64,000 nucleotides of DNA from an uncultured Myxococcales bacterium (GCA_903842345.1 CAIMLR010000047.1:349638-413637), one strand, 5' to 3'; shown: positions 18,446 to 27,334, counted from the first letter of the stretch. Made by a program: numbers and translations. The notes: generated by a model from the letters alone, not told the origin.

Positions 18446-19462
18446 ATGCACCATTGTGACCAAACCATGGCCGCGTACCTGCTCGACTGGCAGGCAAAGC
18501 TCGGCCTGGACATCCGCTACCAGCGCTGGAGTGCGCGCTACACGGACCCGGCGGCGTTTCGCCGCGAGATTGAACTGCTCGGCCCAATCGCGGGTACGGC
18601 AGACGAGTGCCGGCTGCCGTACAAGGACGGCGTCCAGACGGTCAACGTCGTGCACGGCCGGCCGCACACGGGCGAGCCGGTGGAGTTGGGTATCGACGGC
18701 GAGACGTTTGTCGTCGCGTCCGTTGAAGGGCGCCGTGTGCGCTTGGCGTTCGATCTGGAGCGCCTGTTTGAAGTGCCGGGCGAGATCCAGCCGGGCCTCA
18801 TCTTGGAAGCCGTACTCGGCGCGGCGCTGCCTCTCGCGGCGACGTACATTCAGGGCTACGACTGGCAGCGCGAGAAGGCGGAGTTCTCATCGTGGATGGT
18901 GTCGTCGGTCGACGGCATGGTCCGCAACTGGAAGAACGCCATCCGCGACAACGAGTACGAAGCCAACCGGCTCACCAGCCAGATCTCCGGTCTGGTACGC
19001 AAGAACGGCGAGTTGCGCGAGCAGATTGTGGCGCTTGAAGCCACGACCCGCCCGGCGCAGGAAGTCAAAGCCGCGGAAGAGTTCGCGGCGCTGGTCAAGA
19101 TGATGCCGTCACCGGTCGTCAGCGTCGAAGTCGACTACGGCAAGCTGAGCATCGTGCTCGAGCCGCTCACCTTGGAGCACGACAGCACCGACTACGCGAT
19201 GGGCTCGTACACGCTGACGGTGACGGCCGACAAGGTGCACATCTGGTCGGACGGCGGCTTCAGCTACCCGCATCCGCACGTCAGCAGTGACGGCGTTCCG
19301 TGCTGGGGCAACCTCGGGCCGGGCATCGGCAAGCTGCTGGGCGAGGGCCAGTACGCGGCGTTGGTCAGTGTCATCATCGAGTTCCTGCACAGCTACAACG
19401 AGCGCGACGCCTACCGTCACATCGAGACCTGGTCTGAGGACTACAACAGCGACGACGATTAA
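18446..19462 (+). CDS. Prokaryotic E2-like ubiquitin-conjugating protein
   Basis: A 338-aa protein with GGGGAGA before the ATG. The C-terminal ~100 residues resemble bacterial E2 (UBC-like) folds: a strand-rich stretch, then YPHPHVSSDGVPCWGNLGPG with the probable catalytic Cys at about residue 286, then a helix IIEFLHSYNERDAYRHIETW. A central coiled coil is likely at about 150-215. The N-terminal part is unrecognised. Position between Ubl and JAMM genes supports an E2 role. Confidence 0.7.
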   Translation: MHHCDQTMAAYLLDWQAKLGLDIRYQRWSARYTDPAAFRREIELLGPIAGTADECRLPYKDGVQTVNVVHGRPHTGEPVELGIDGETFVVASVEGRRVRLAFDLERLFEVPGEIQPGLILEAVLGAALPLAATYIQGYDWQREKAEFSSWMVSSVDGMVRNWKNAIRDNEYEANRLTSQISGLVRKNGELREQIVALEATTRPAQEVKAAEEFAALVKMMPSPVVSVEVDYGKLSIVLEPLTLEHDSTDYAMGSYTLTVTADKVHIWSDGGFSYPHPHVSSDGVPCWGNLGPGIGKLLGEGQYAALVSVIIEFLHSYNERDAYRHIETWSEDYNSDDD

Positions 19463-19542
19463 CGTCGGACGCGCGAACAAGACGGCCCCGGCTGCCCGTG
19501 AAGTACGCGGACAGCTGGGGCTTTGTCGCTTTTGGAGGCAGC

Positions 19543-20142
19543 ATGAAAGTGAAACAGAACCTGCGGGTTCGCATCGACGCAGACGCGATGGAGCGCATCT
19601 GGCACTGGACCGATTTGGCGGCCGGCGAGTTCTCCTGCCTGGGCACGGTCACGGACGACGTGCTCGTCGGCAACGTGCAGCTGTTCGACCAGATCTGCAC
19701 GGCCGCCAGCACGGAGCTGGACCAGGAGGCGCTGGCGAAGTTTCTGGTCACCCACCCGGCGCCGCAGAACGTGCGGGCATGGTGCCATTCGCATGCACGT
19801 CTTGGAGTTTTTTGGTCGCAGCAGGACGAGGCGTGCATCGAGGGCCTGGCGAACGACCAGTGCCTCGTCAGCATCGTCGTCAACAAGAAGCGCGAGTTCA
19901 AGGCGCGGATCGACGTGTGGCAGCCGTTCCGGCTGACGTTCGACGACCTGCCGCTGGAGATCCGCCTTCCGGACCAGAACCTGCGCGGCGAGTGCGAACG
20001 GCTGTTCAACGCGCACGTGGTGGAGATGCAGCCGGTACTGATGCCGGACTGGCGCGGCGGTGTTCGGCAGCCGCAGCAACAGGGTCAACCGTATCGGGGC
20101 GGTTGGCAGGACTTTGACGACGACCTTGCGGACTGGAGGTAG
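19543..20142 (+). CDS. JAMM/JAB metalloprotease (deubiquitinase-like)
   Basis: A 199-aa protein with a TTGGAGGC site. The zinc-protease motif is complete: Glu29 (GEFSC) and HSHARLGVFWSQQD (His82, His84, Ser92, Asp95). Such enzymes trim Ubl precursors or remove conjugates; here it could expose the Gly-Gly of the upstream Ubl. The C-terminus is rich in Gln, Gly and Asp. The next gene's ribosome site (GGAGG) lies inside its last codons. Confidence 0.85.
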   Translation: MKVKQNLRVRIDADAMERIWHWTDLAAGEFSCLGTVTDDVLVGNVQLFDQICTAASTELDQEALAKFLVTHPAPQNVRAWCHSHARLGVFWSQQDEACIEGLANDQCLVSIVVNKKREFKARIDVWQPFRLTFDDLPLEIRLPDQNLRGECERLFNAHVVEMQPVLMPDWRGGVRQPQQQGQPYRGGWQDFDDDLADWR

Positions 20143-20144
20143 CG

Positions 20145-20768
20145 ATGAACTTTCACAGACAGCTTGACGTACTGGACGTGCCGCGGCTCGCGCGGACGCC
20201 CATCACGGTCATTGGCGCGGGCGCGGTGGGCAGCTTCACCGTGCTGGCGTTGGCGAAGTGCGGCGCCACCGACATCACGGTCTGGGACGACGACAGCGTC
20301 GAGAGCCACAACCTGCCGAACCAGTGGTACCGCCTCACGGACCTAGGGCGGCCAAAGGTGCAGGCATTGAAGGCGTTGGTGCTGGAGATGACGGGCGTGG
20401 ACATCAAGGTCGCGCAGGAACGCTTCCAGGGCGACGGCGCGACTGAGGTGACGATCTGCTGCGTCGACAGCATGGACATCCGGATTGCGCTTTGGGGGCA
20501 ACTTCATCCACGGCCAACGCTCTACGTTGACGCGCGGATGGGAGCTGAGGTCGGCAAGGTCATGTGCGTGGGCGCGTTTGGAAGCTGGTATGAAGAAACG
20601 CTGCACCCCAGCTCTGAGGCTCACCGCGCACCCTGCACGGCGCGGGCGACCATGTATTGCGCCAGCGGCCTCGCAGCCTTCATCGCCGGCCAAGTGGCGA
20701 ACTACGCCAGCGACCGGCCCACCCGGGAAGAGATGACCGTGGATTTTCACAACGGAATCATTCTCTAA
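20145..20768 (+). CDS. ThiF/E1-like activating enzyme
   Basis: A 207-aa ThiF-fold protein. The ATP-binding loop is VIGAGAVGSF (about 22-31), followed by ITVWDDDSVESHNLPNQWY, the usual E1 strand-loop. A late APCTARATMYCASGLAAF segment offers candidate cysteines at about 163 and 171. It completes a Ubl-E2-JAMM-E1 cassette and would adenylate the Ubl C-terminus. It is short for a eukaryotic E1 and normal for bacterial ThiF-type ones. Confidence 0.85.
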   Translation: MNFHRQLDVLDVPRLARTPITVIGAGAVGSFTVLALAKCGATDITVWDDDSVESHNLPNQWYRLTDLGRPKVQALKALVLEMTGVDIKVAQERFQGDGATEVTICCVDSMDIRIALWGQLHPRPTLYVDARMGAEVGKVMCVGAFGSWYEETLHPSSEAHRAPCTARATMYCASGLAAFIAGQVANYASDRPTREEMTVDFHNGIIL

Positions 20769-20780
20769 CCGGAGGTTCAC

Positions 20781-20867
20781 ATGACCAGGTTGTTCAAGGT
20801 GCTCTACGTCGTCGTTCGGGTGGTCTACGACCTCGCGATCCCGCCGAACAAGCGGCGCGAGCCGTAA
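20781..20867 (+). CDS. 28-aa small hydrophobic-basic peptide
   Basis: An ATG at 20781 with a strong GGAGG 6 nt upstream opens a 28-codon frame. It starts MTRLFKVLYVVVRVVYDLAI and ends with basic residues. It lies between the E1 gene and the DUF6908 gene in the same operon. The hydrophobic helix followed by a Lys/Arg tail suggests membrane association. No family is recognised. Confidence 0.5.
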   Translation: MTRLFKVLYVVVRVVYDLAIPPNKRREP

Positions 20868-20927
20868 CACAAGCGGCAGGTCCGGGGCGGTCAAGTCGGC
20901 CGTTCCGGGCTTTCCGCGAGGAGACCC

Positions 20928-21326
20928 ATGAAACCTTTAATAAAGGCGTCGGGTGACGTACTGGACGCGCTGACGGCGGGTCTGGACGTTGGCGGTGCGC
21001 GCAAGATCGACAACGGCGGCTACATGGCGGTGCATGTGGACCGGCTGAGCCTCGCGACCTTCAGCGTGGCCCACTACTTCCAGCAGAACGGCGACCAGGT
21101 GTGCGACCCGGACGGCGTGTTCCTGAGGACCGCCGCGGGCTGGCTGCCGGTGACGCTGCAGCTCAGCACGGGACATTACACGGTCGCCGTCGAACTGGAC
21201 GGCGACGACAAGCCCACTGCTTGGCGTCCGCGGCAATACCGCGAGCTGCAAGCGTTTGCCGCGATGTGGCTGCGCAACATCCGCGAGCAGCAAGGCGGCA
21301 TCGCTAGGATTCTGACGAGCAAGTGA
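20928..21326 (+). CDS. DUF6908-like protein
   Basis: A 132-aa protein with GAGG upstream. The core SLATFSVAHYFQQNGDQVCD, then WLPVTLQLSTGHY, fits the pattern of the DUF6908 family found on plasmids and mobile elements with recombination genes. No catalytic motif is visible. It lies between the ubiquitin-like genes and a Rad52-type gene in the same direction. Confidence 0.6.
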   Translation: MKPLIKASGDVLDALTAGLDVGGARKIDNGGYMAVHVDRLSLATFSVAHYFQQNGDQVCDPDGVFLRTAAGWLPVTLQLSTGHYTVAVELDGDDKPTAWRPRQYRELQAFAAMWLRNIREQQGGIARILTSK

Positions 21327-21392
21327 GCAGGCGGCACGGGCTTGCGTCGGACGTTCCGGCGCTGGCCCGCGCTTCTTTTATGGAGGTGTGAC

Positions 21393-22007
21393 ATGGACAA
21401 CGACAAGATGCGGCTGCTGACGCGGCCGTTCAACGACATCAAGACGCGCCCCGGGCGCAACGGCCAGAGCATCAACTACGTGGAGGCGCACAGCATCGTG
21501 CAGCGCCTCAATGACGCGCTGGCGGGCGACTGGAGCTTCCGCGTGCTGGAGCGCGAGCTCCTCGACGGTGAGGTCATCGTGCTGGGCGAGCTGCGCGCGG
21601 GCGACGTGGTCAAGCAGGCGTTTGGCGGTTCGGAAGTGACCAAGACCCGCGACGGCAAGATCGTCAGCTTGGCCGATGACCTGAAGAGCGCCGCGACGGA
21701 CGCGCTCAAGAAGGCGGCGACGCTGATGGGCGTGGCGCTGCAGCTGTACGGCGTGGAAGAGCCCGTGACGCCCAGCGTGCCTCGTTTGGTGCCGCCGGTG
21801 CAGGACGGCGACGAGCCGGATGTGCCGCCAAACAACCGCCTGACGCGCAAGCAAGCCGAGTTCATCGCCCGGTTGGCGCGTGAACGCGGCATGGCGAAAG
21901 GCGAGGTGGACGCGCTGGCGCGTGAGCGGCACGGCACCGCGGCCAACTTCTTGAGCGTCAAACAGGCGTCCGAGTTCATCAAACAGCTGCGGCAAGACGC
22001 GGCGTAA
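21393..22007 (+). CDS. Rad52/22-type single-strand annealing protein
   Basis: A 204-aa protein with GGAGG 7 nt before the ATG. Residues 1-130 fit the Rad52/22 annealing domain: NYVEAHSIVQRLNDALAGDW, FGGSEVTKTRDGK, and SLADDLKSAATDALKKAATLMGVAL. The linker is Pro-rich and the C-terminal helical domain starts at NNRLTRKQAEFI. It is expected to anneal complementary ssDNA. The nuclease gene 12 nt downstream suggests a nuclease-annealer recombination pair. Confidence 0.82.
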   Translation: MDNDKMRLLTRPFNDIKTRPGRNGQSINYVEAHSIVQRLNDALAGDWSFRVLERELLDGEVIVLGELRAGDVVKQAFGGSEVTKTRDGKIVSLADDLKSAATDALKKAATLMGVALQLYGVEEPVTPSVPRLVPPVQDGDEPDVPPNNRLTRKQAEFIARLARERGMAKGEVDALARERHGTAANFLSVKQASEFIKQLRQDAA

Positions 22008-22019
22008 CGGGAGGTCGCG

Positions 22020-22802
22020 ATGGAGTTCTTGCGTAGCGCGCCCAGGACGGACCTGCACGTGTCAGTTAGCCAAATCAAGTGCTTCCAGATGTGCCCGAAA
22101 AAGTACTTCTGGCGGTACGTCCTGGGCGCAGAGGCTGAGCACCGCAGCGCCAATCTGGTGCTCGGCAGCGCGGTGCATGAGGCGTTGGCGAGCTACTACA
22201 GCGCCATCCGCAACGGCAAGGTGCCGGTGGCGGAAGGCGTGCTGGCGGCGTTCAGTGACGCGTTTGACGATGAAGTGGCCAAAGAGCCGGCGATCTTGCT
22301 GGATGACGGTCTGACGATCGGCGTGCTGAAGGACAGCGGCGTCGCGCTCGTCAGCGCGTTTCTTGCTGGGGTGAAACCGCCGGATCGCGTCTTCTCGGTG
22401 GAGAGCGCGTTTGCCTGTGATGTTGTGACGCCAGAAACGGGCGAGGTGCTGGAAGAGCAGCTCATCGGGTACCTCGACGCGGTCGTGGAAGACGCCGGCA
22501 AGCTGGTGGTGCTGGAGCACAAGACGGCGGCGCGGGCATGGTCGGCGGATCAGCTGGAGTATGACCTGCAGGTCGGCATCTATCTGGCCGTGACGGGAGC
22601 GGAGCTGGTGCGGCTGCAAGTCCTGACGAAGACCAAGGTGGCGCGGATGCTGGTGCACGACCTAGTGCGGAGCGAGGCCGCGCAGGTGGAAGCGGTGAGC
22701 GTCGTGTGCCAGGTGCTGAAGGCGATACGCGCGGGCGCCTTCTGGCACAACCGCGGCTGGGGCTGTAAGGAGTGCGAGTTTCGGGCGCGGCGTGCGGCTT
22801 GA
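22020..22802 (+). CDS. PD-(D/E)xK nuclease, RecB/Cas4-like
   Basis: A 260-aa protein. It has SVSQIKCFQMCPKKYFWRYV at the N-terminus, GSAVHEAL, then the catalytic core QLIGYLDAVVED...LVVLEHKTAARAW with the Asp and ExK ladder. Late cysteines (WGCKECEF), with the N-terminal Cys, could bind an iron-sulfur cluster as in AddB/Cas4-type nucleases. GGAGG overlaps the Rad52 stop region. It is the last gene of the run and ends at a hairpin terminator. Confidence 0.8.
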   Translation: MEFLRSAPRTDLHVSVSQIKCFQMCPKKYFWRYVLGAEAEHRSANLVLGSAVHEALASYYSAIRNGKVPVAEGVLAAFSDAFDDEVAKEPAILLDDGLTIGVLKDSGVALVSAFLAGVKPPDRVFSVESAFACDVVTPETGEVLEEQLIGYLDAVVEDAGKLVVLEHKTAARAWSADQLEYDLQVGIYLAVTGAELVRLQVLTKTKVARMLVHDLVRSEAAQVEAVSVVCQVLKAIRAGAFWHNRGWGCKECEFRARRAA

Positions 22803-22805
22803 AAG

Positions 22806-22845
22806 GGAAAGCAGAAGTGACGCACCAGCAACTTCTGCTTTTCTT
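22806..22845. terminator. Bidirectional hairpin terminator
   Basis: Perfect arms AAAGCAGAAGT (22808-22818) and ACTTCTGCTTT (22831-22841) with a 12-nt loop and T-rich flank. It lies between the convergent nuclease gene and the leftward lipoprotein gene and can serve both strands. Confidence 0.8.
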
Positions 22846-22876
22846 ACCTACCGCGCCGCCGCGAAAACTTCTTGAA

Positions 22877-24052
22877 TCAGTCCTTACGAACGCAGCGGAC
22901 GAGCTCTATCGACGCGGGGGTGTCCGAGACATAGTCAACGCTCATGATCTTGCCCCCTTCGCTGGACGCGTATGCGAAGTTCACAATGAACGCTGCTCCC
23001 GCAGGAGAGGTCACGGTGTTCGCCGTCCAGAAAAAATAGCCGATTCCCTTCTGCGGAAACGCCGCTCGGTCAATGGCTGGGGAACCCTCACTACGCAGAG
23101 TCTCCAATTCGCCTTTGCTTGGCAACCGCCAGTCCGCTTTTTCGGCCAGTCTCAGGTCCTTGCAGTAGCGGTCGGCATCGGCCCTCGTGAGTTGGTTCTC
23201 CGGCACCGTCCTCTGCCAGGTCAACTTGGTCTGACCGTCGTACACTGTGTCTCCAACGCCTTCGATCTCGTAGCGCCCGATGACCGTTTTGGGAGTGCCG
23301 ACCGCGCCATCATCATAGCCCTTCCGGTATCTTTCCCACGCTTGCCGCTCCCGCTCGTTGGTGAACACCGGCAGGCTACTTAGATTAAGGAGCACCCCGC
23401 TCGTCACTTCGATGCGGCGATGTTCTTCGACGGACGCGTCAAAGTGACGCGCACGTGACATGTTGAACGCGATATTGGAGATTTGGATCTCGCGTTTGGT
23501 GTCCGGCTGAGTTGCGCAAACCGGAATCCCGCTTTCGTCCTGAACGACATCGCAGTGGCCAAAGTACGTGCATAGCTCGGACTCTCTGCAGCCGGTCGGT
23601 GTCGCAACACAAATCCCGTCTCGCGCAGCGCACAGTCCGCCGACTTTGCACCAGTTCAGTGCATTATCTCCATCCCACAGAGGCTTGGCCACTGGCGCTG
23701 GCGCACTGCACCCTACGTCGGAATCTGCACCGAGCCAGCAGCCCACGGTTGAGCGATTGTCAGGCGTGCAGAAGCCGAATCCGCGGCACTCTGGCGACTG
23801 GCGGCACTTCTCGCGGAGTGCGGCGCGTCGAACTTGCTCAGCAGCGACCTTGGCCGCTGCTTCGTCGGCTGCTTTCTTCTCGGCAACCTCACGGGCCAGA
23901 ACCACTTCGGGCGTTTGGCACGTGTTGTCCTTCGCGCAGGTCAGACCGGACGCACAGTCATTCGGCTTCGCGCACTTACCGTTCTCTCGCGTCCCGCATC
24001 CAACAACGCAGATCAGCGCCAAGGCAAGAAAGTTCTTTATTTTCATTCGCAT
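22877..24052 (-). CDS. Cysteine-rich lipoprotein with DUF1566 (Lcl) domain
   Basis: A 391-aa protein. The signal peptide ends in a lipobox-like ICVVGCG (Cys about 19). A Cys-rich stretch (CAKPNDCASGLTCAKDNTCQ) and a charged helical linker follow. The last ~130 residues fit DUF1566: YDGQTKLTWQRTVPE, YCKDLRLAEKADWRLPSKGEL, and a closing VRCVRKD. These are surface or periplasmic domains of unknown ligand, frequent in Myxococcota-like genomes. Confidence 0.75.
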   Translation of the reverse strand: MRMKIKNFLALALICVVGCGTRENGKCAKPNDCASGLTCAKDNTCQTPEVVLAREVAEKKAADEAAAKVAAEQVRRAALREKCRQSPECRGFGFCTPDNRSTVGCWLGADSDVGCSAPAPVAKPLWDGDNALNWCKVGGLCAARDGICVATPTGCRESELCTYFGHCDVVQDESGIPVCATQPDTKREIQISNIAFNMSRARHFDASVEEHRRIEVTSGVLLNLSSLPVFTNERERQAWERYRKGYDDGAVGTPKTVIGRYEIEGVGDTVYDGQTKLTWQRTVPENQLTRADADRYCKDLRLAEKADWRLPSKGELETLRSEGSPAIDRAAFPQKGIGYFFWTANTVTSPAGAAFIVNFAYASSEGGKIMSVDYVSDTPASIELVRCVRKD

Positions 24053-24122
24053 TTTGGCCCCATGCAGACGATCTCTGTCCGCCCGTTACAAACTTACGCC
24101 GTCGATCTGTGCCGAATGGACC

Positions 24123-25619
24123 TCACTGCGATCGCTGGCCCCGGCCTGTGACTTTTTCCAGCTCTCGCGCAGCCTCTTGATGAAGCCTATCGTCCTGACT
24201 GGGAAAATCCGACAGCAGGGTCTCCAAAATCGGACGCGCTTCCTGAAAGCGCATCTTGGCAACCAAGTCCTGCGCCTTCACCAGCCGTTGCGTGCCCTCC
24301 AGATGCTGGGCACCAGCCGCGTACGCCTCGTCCAAGCTGCCGCTCGACCACTCGCGGGGCGCGGCGATGGACAAGGGGTAGAGTTTGACCGCGTCCAGTT
24401 CCAGTTCGCGCCCGTTCTCGGTCTCCGCACGCACCGTCGCAACACGCAAGATCCCTTTTTGCTGACGCATTTCCACAACTTCGAGTAGGTGGCTGCCGAC
24501 ACTGACGTTGATGAAGAGTTCAGGCGTACCCGGAGCATGCCCCTGGATGCGGTCCATTCGCTTTGCTGGCATCGCCAACTTGCCATCCACGAGAAGTCCG
24601 ACGCCGGGAAGTCCCGCGTCGGGCAACACGAGGCGCACAAATCCACTGGGGCCGGTGGGTGACGGGGTGTATGCCTCCGCACGACCAGTGCCGTAGTTTC
24701 CCCATGATTCTGTCACCAACCGTGCGGCAGACGGAGGGTTAGAACAAAGAATCTCAGACGTCACGCTATCGTACACGCGGACGCCGACGGGCTGGAGAGC
24801 ATAGCCCTTGACTCGACCGCCCGCCTCGCTAAACGGACGGCTGCCTTTCACCAATACCTCTGCCCGCAAGTCGTGCGAGTGTTTTCTACGCCATGCTTCA
24901 GCTTCGTCGACGGAAGTGAAGGACACAGCGCATTGACCGTGCTGTGCAACGGACTTGCCGGGATCCCTCGCGTAGCTGTCGGGTGACATGAAAAACGGCT
25001 TCAGCAATGTGCCGAGCGTGACAAAGAAATCCGGCACGGCGTCGTCGCCCTTCATCGACTCGACGTCGCCGAGGATGATGTAGTCGAAGCCGAAGTACTG
25101 CAGTTGCTTCTTCGTGTCGAATGGCGCCATGCCTGCGTGAATATTCCGCAGCAACATCCCTTTCCCGTTCAGACTGGCCCTTGCGCGCGCCAGGACCTTT
25201 TTGCACCCTGCCAGTTCGGCCCCGTCGTACTCTTCGCAAGCGTCGTCGAAATGCTTGGCGATAACGCGTGGGTCGACAGTCGTCGAACCTGTCTGGATTG
25301 CCAAGACCTCGAAGGTCTGCCCAGCCTTGGGTTCAGCAGCGAGGCATTCGGTCAGCGGGGCGAGCAGGCCAAAAATCATTAACACGGCGGCAATCGTAGA
25401 CGCTTCAACGGCGCGCCGAATCCAAGCCGACGAAGTTGTCATCGTCGCGGGCGCAGACGACGAGCTACGGGGGAGCAGCATGTCAAGTTGCCAGGGCGCT
25501 TCGTGGATTCCGAACGCGGCGCCGGGATCCGAAACGGCGCGACCTTGGTCGGCCCGCACGCCTGCGACGACCTGCGCACTCAGTCGCAGCAGTTCCAGCT
25601 TCGTAGCTCCACTTTGCAT
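24123..25619 (-). CDS. Membrane-anchored protein, unrecognised
   Basis: A 498-aa protein. I chose the ATG at 25619 because GGAGG lies 8 nt upstream. About 59 N-terminal residues precede a hydrophobic segment (IAAVLMIFGLLAPLTECLA), so it is either N-in membrane anchored or begins at a later ATG (25442) as a signal peptide, though that one lacks a ribosome site. The rest looks extracytoplasmic, with a beta-rich PEGA-like stretch (GLLVDGKLAMPAKR) and a C-terminal helical repeat. Function unknown. Confidence 0.55.
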   Translation of the reverse strand: MQSGATKLELLRLSAQVVAGVRADQGRAVSDPGAAFGIHEAPWQLDMLLPRSSSSAPATMTTSSAWIRRAVEASTIAAVLMIFGLLAPLTECLAAEPKAGQTFEVLAIQTGSTTVDPRVIAKHFDDACEEYDGAELAGCKKVLARARASLNGKGMLLRNIHAGMAPFDTKKQLQYFGFDYIILGDVESMKGDDAVPDFFVTLGTLLKPFFMSPDSYARDPGKSVAQHGQCAVSFTSVDEAEAWRRKHSHDLRAEVLVKGSRPFSEAGGRVKGYALQPVGVRVYDSVTSEILCSNPPSAARLVTESWGNYGTGRAEAYTPSPTGPSGFVRLVLPDAGLPGVGLLVDGKLAMPAKRMDRIQGHAPGTPELFINVSVGSHLLEVVEMRQQKGILRVATVRAETENGRELELDAVKLYPLSIAAPREWSSGSLDEAYAAGAQHLEGTQRLVKAQDLVAKMRFQEARPILETLLSDFPSQDDRLHQEAARELEKVTGRGQRSQ

Positions 25620-25666
25620 CGACTCTTCCTCCAAGGCGCAGTTGACCCGTTGAAGATGACAGTACT

Positions 25667-25697
25667 ACCGTCGATCAGTTGTTTGCAACCGTCTATC
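25667..25697. promoter_or_regulatory. Direct repeats in divergent promoter region
   Basis: ACCGTCGATC (25667) and ACCGTCTATC (25688) are 21 bp apart, two helical turns, between divergent genes, one of which encodes an XRE regulator. They are a plausible operator. Confidence 0.35.
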
Positions 25698-25737
25698 GAA
25701 GGTTCAATGCGAACGATAGCCAGCCGACACTTCTCGC

Positions 25738-26067
25738 ATGGCGACCACCGACGACCTCAAGCACTTCGGCCAGAACCTCAAGCAGCTGCGCAACGCCCGC
25801 TTGTGGACGCAGGACCACCTGGGCGAGCTCGCGGACGTGAACCCGAAGTACGTTGGCGAGATGGAGCGGGGCGAGCGCAACCCGTCGCTGGACGTGCTTT
25901 GGCGGCTCGCGCGAGCGCTGGGCGTCGATGCGGCGGAGCTGGTGGGCGACGAGTTGACACGCCTTGATCGCGCGGACCTGCTGCAGCGCGTGGCGGACGA
26001 ACTGGCGCGGCAGTCGAACGAAGAACTGCGCACGTGGCTGCGGGTGGCGCGGTCGCGCGTGCGGTAG
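25738..26067 (+). CDS. XRE-family transcriptional regulator
   Basis: A 109-aa protein. Helix-turn-helix at about 10-65: LKQLRNARLWTQDHLGELAD, VNPKYVGEMERGERNPSLDVL, with the conserved ERG. The C-terminal ~40 residues are a helical oligomerisation segment. The gene is divergent from the membrane protein upstream. Target unknown; autoregulation is likely given the direct repeats in the shared promoter region. Confidence 0.8.
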   Translation: MATTDDLKHFGQNLKQLRNARLWTQDHLGELADVNPKYVGEMERGERNPSLDVLWRLARALGVDAAELVGDELTRLDRADLLQRVADELARQSNEELRTWLRVARSRVR

Positions 26068-26082
26068 CGGCAACCGACCGGC

Positions 26083-26808
26083 CTACTGACACCCGACGCC
26101 GCACCAGTTCTTTCCCAGCGCCTGCCCGCCCACGCAGCACTGGTAGCCGTCGGCGGCGCGACAGTCGCCCGCCTGGCCGCACACCTTCATGCAGTAGTCG
26201 CCCGTGTGCTTGCTCTCGCCCGCCCCGGACAGGATGGCGGCGACGCACGCCGAGCCGCTGGGGCACAGTTCGACCTTGCTGCCTGGGGCGGGGCACTCGG
26301 CGATCGCGAGGGCGCAGTAGCCGTTGGTCCACAGGTTGCCGGTCAGGCACGTGCCGTCGGTGCAGTCGGCGGCGGTCTTGCACGGGCTGCCGATGGTGCC
26401 CGAGCCGGCGCTGGTCTCGGATACGGCTGCGTCCAGCGCCACGGTGGCGTCACCGGCGGACATCGTGGCGGAAAAGCACGTGGTGAACGGATATGCCTTG
26501 CCGCCAGACGAGCCGGTCCTGCACACCGGTCGCGCCGGGTTGACGACGGTGCAGTCCGCGTCGGTCGTGCATGGCAGCCAGCACCACGCGACGAAGTCGG
26601 CGACGCAGCGCCCAGCACCGCCGCCACAGCTGGCGCCGCTAGCCTTGCCGGTGCAGTCCTCGGAGCAAAAGGCGGTGCCGCCGACTTCGCCGCCGACGCA
26701 GAAGTCGCTGGCGCAGTCGCCGCTGGTGTTGCACGCGTGGCCAAATGCCCCGGCGACGGGGCTGGTGCAGGCGGCGACCAGCATGGCGAGGAACGCGATC
26801 GCTTTCAT
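26083..26808 (-). CDS. Cysteine-rich secreted lipoprotein
   Basis: A 241-aa protein with a GGAGG site. The signal peptide ends MLVAACTS (lipobox Cys 14). The mature part contains about 25 cysteines in patterns such as CNTSGDCASDFCVGG and CKTAADCTDGTCLTG, typical of the large paralogous families of secreted proteins in Myxococcota-like bacteria. No enzymatic motif. Confidence 0.75.
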   Translation of the reverse strand: MKAIAFLAMLVAACTSPVAGAFGHACNTSGDCASDFCVGGEVGGTAFCSEDCTGKASGASCGGGAGRCVADFVAWCWLPCTTDADCTVVNPARPVCRTGSSGGKAYPFTTCFSATMSAGDATVALDAAVSETSAGSGTIGSPCKTAADCTDGTCLTGNLWTNGYCALAIAECPAPGSKVELCPSGSACVAAILSGAGESKHTGDYCMKVCGQAGDCRAADGYQCCVGGQALGKNWCGVGCQ

Positions 26809-26830
26809 GGATTGGCCTCCGCGCGCGGGG

Positions 26831-27334
26831 TCATTCGTCCCACTCGCGCTCGGGCTCGCGCACCACCAGCGCCGGGCGCTCGTACAGTTCGGTATCCGGC
26901 ACCATCTCGATGCGCACGCCCCAACCGGCGTAGCAGCTCAGGATTTGGAGGAACGCGGCGCCACTGAACTCACGGTCGTCGATCTCCACGACCGGATCGC
27001 CGTGCGCGCCGTCGCCAAGGACCAGCGCACGCACCACGCCGCCGCGCGTCACCCAGCGGGCCATTTGCTCGCTGAACCGCACCTGCGGCTTGCCCATCGG
27101 AACCTCTTTGGCGACGTAGTCGAAGTCCCTCGCAAGCTCGTCCTGCTCTTCCAGCGTCGCGTTCCAAAGCTCCAGGATGTCGTCGTCTGTCATCCCGGCC
27201 ATTATGTCGGCACCGAGGCCGAAGCTCACCCTCCCGACCTTCTCATCGGCGTAGAAGATGATGGCGTTGTCGCCCTGGCGGCTGATGCGCACGTCGCTGG
27301 GCGCGGCGATGAAGGGTTTGCGGTGCAGCGCCAT
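26831..27334 (-). CDS. Conserved-looking hypothetical protein
   Basis: A 167-aa soluble acidic protein starting at the ATG at 27334 with GGAGA upstream. It has an N-terminal strand-rich segment (IIFYADEKVGRVSFGLG), a helical middle (DDDILELWNATLEEQDELAR) and a strand-rich end. It lies 22 bp from the cysteine-rich lipoprotein gene on the same strand. I recognise no family and see no motif. Confidence 0.5.
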   Translation of the reverse strand: MALHRKPFIAAPSDVRISRQGDNAIIFYADEKVGRVSFGLGADIMAGMTDDDILELWNATLEEQDELARDFDYVAKEVPMGKPQVRFSEQMARWVTRGGVVRALVLGDGAHGDPVVEIDDREFSGAAFLQILSCYAGWGVRIEMVPDTELYERPALVVREPEREWDE

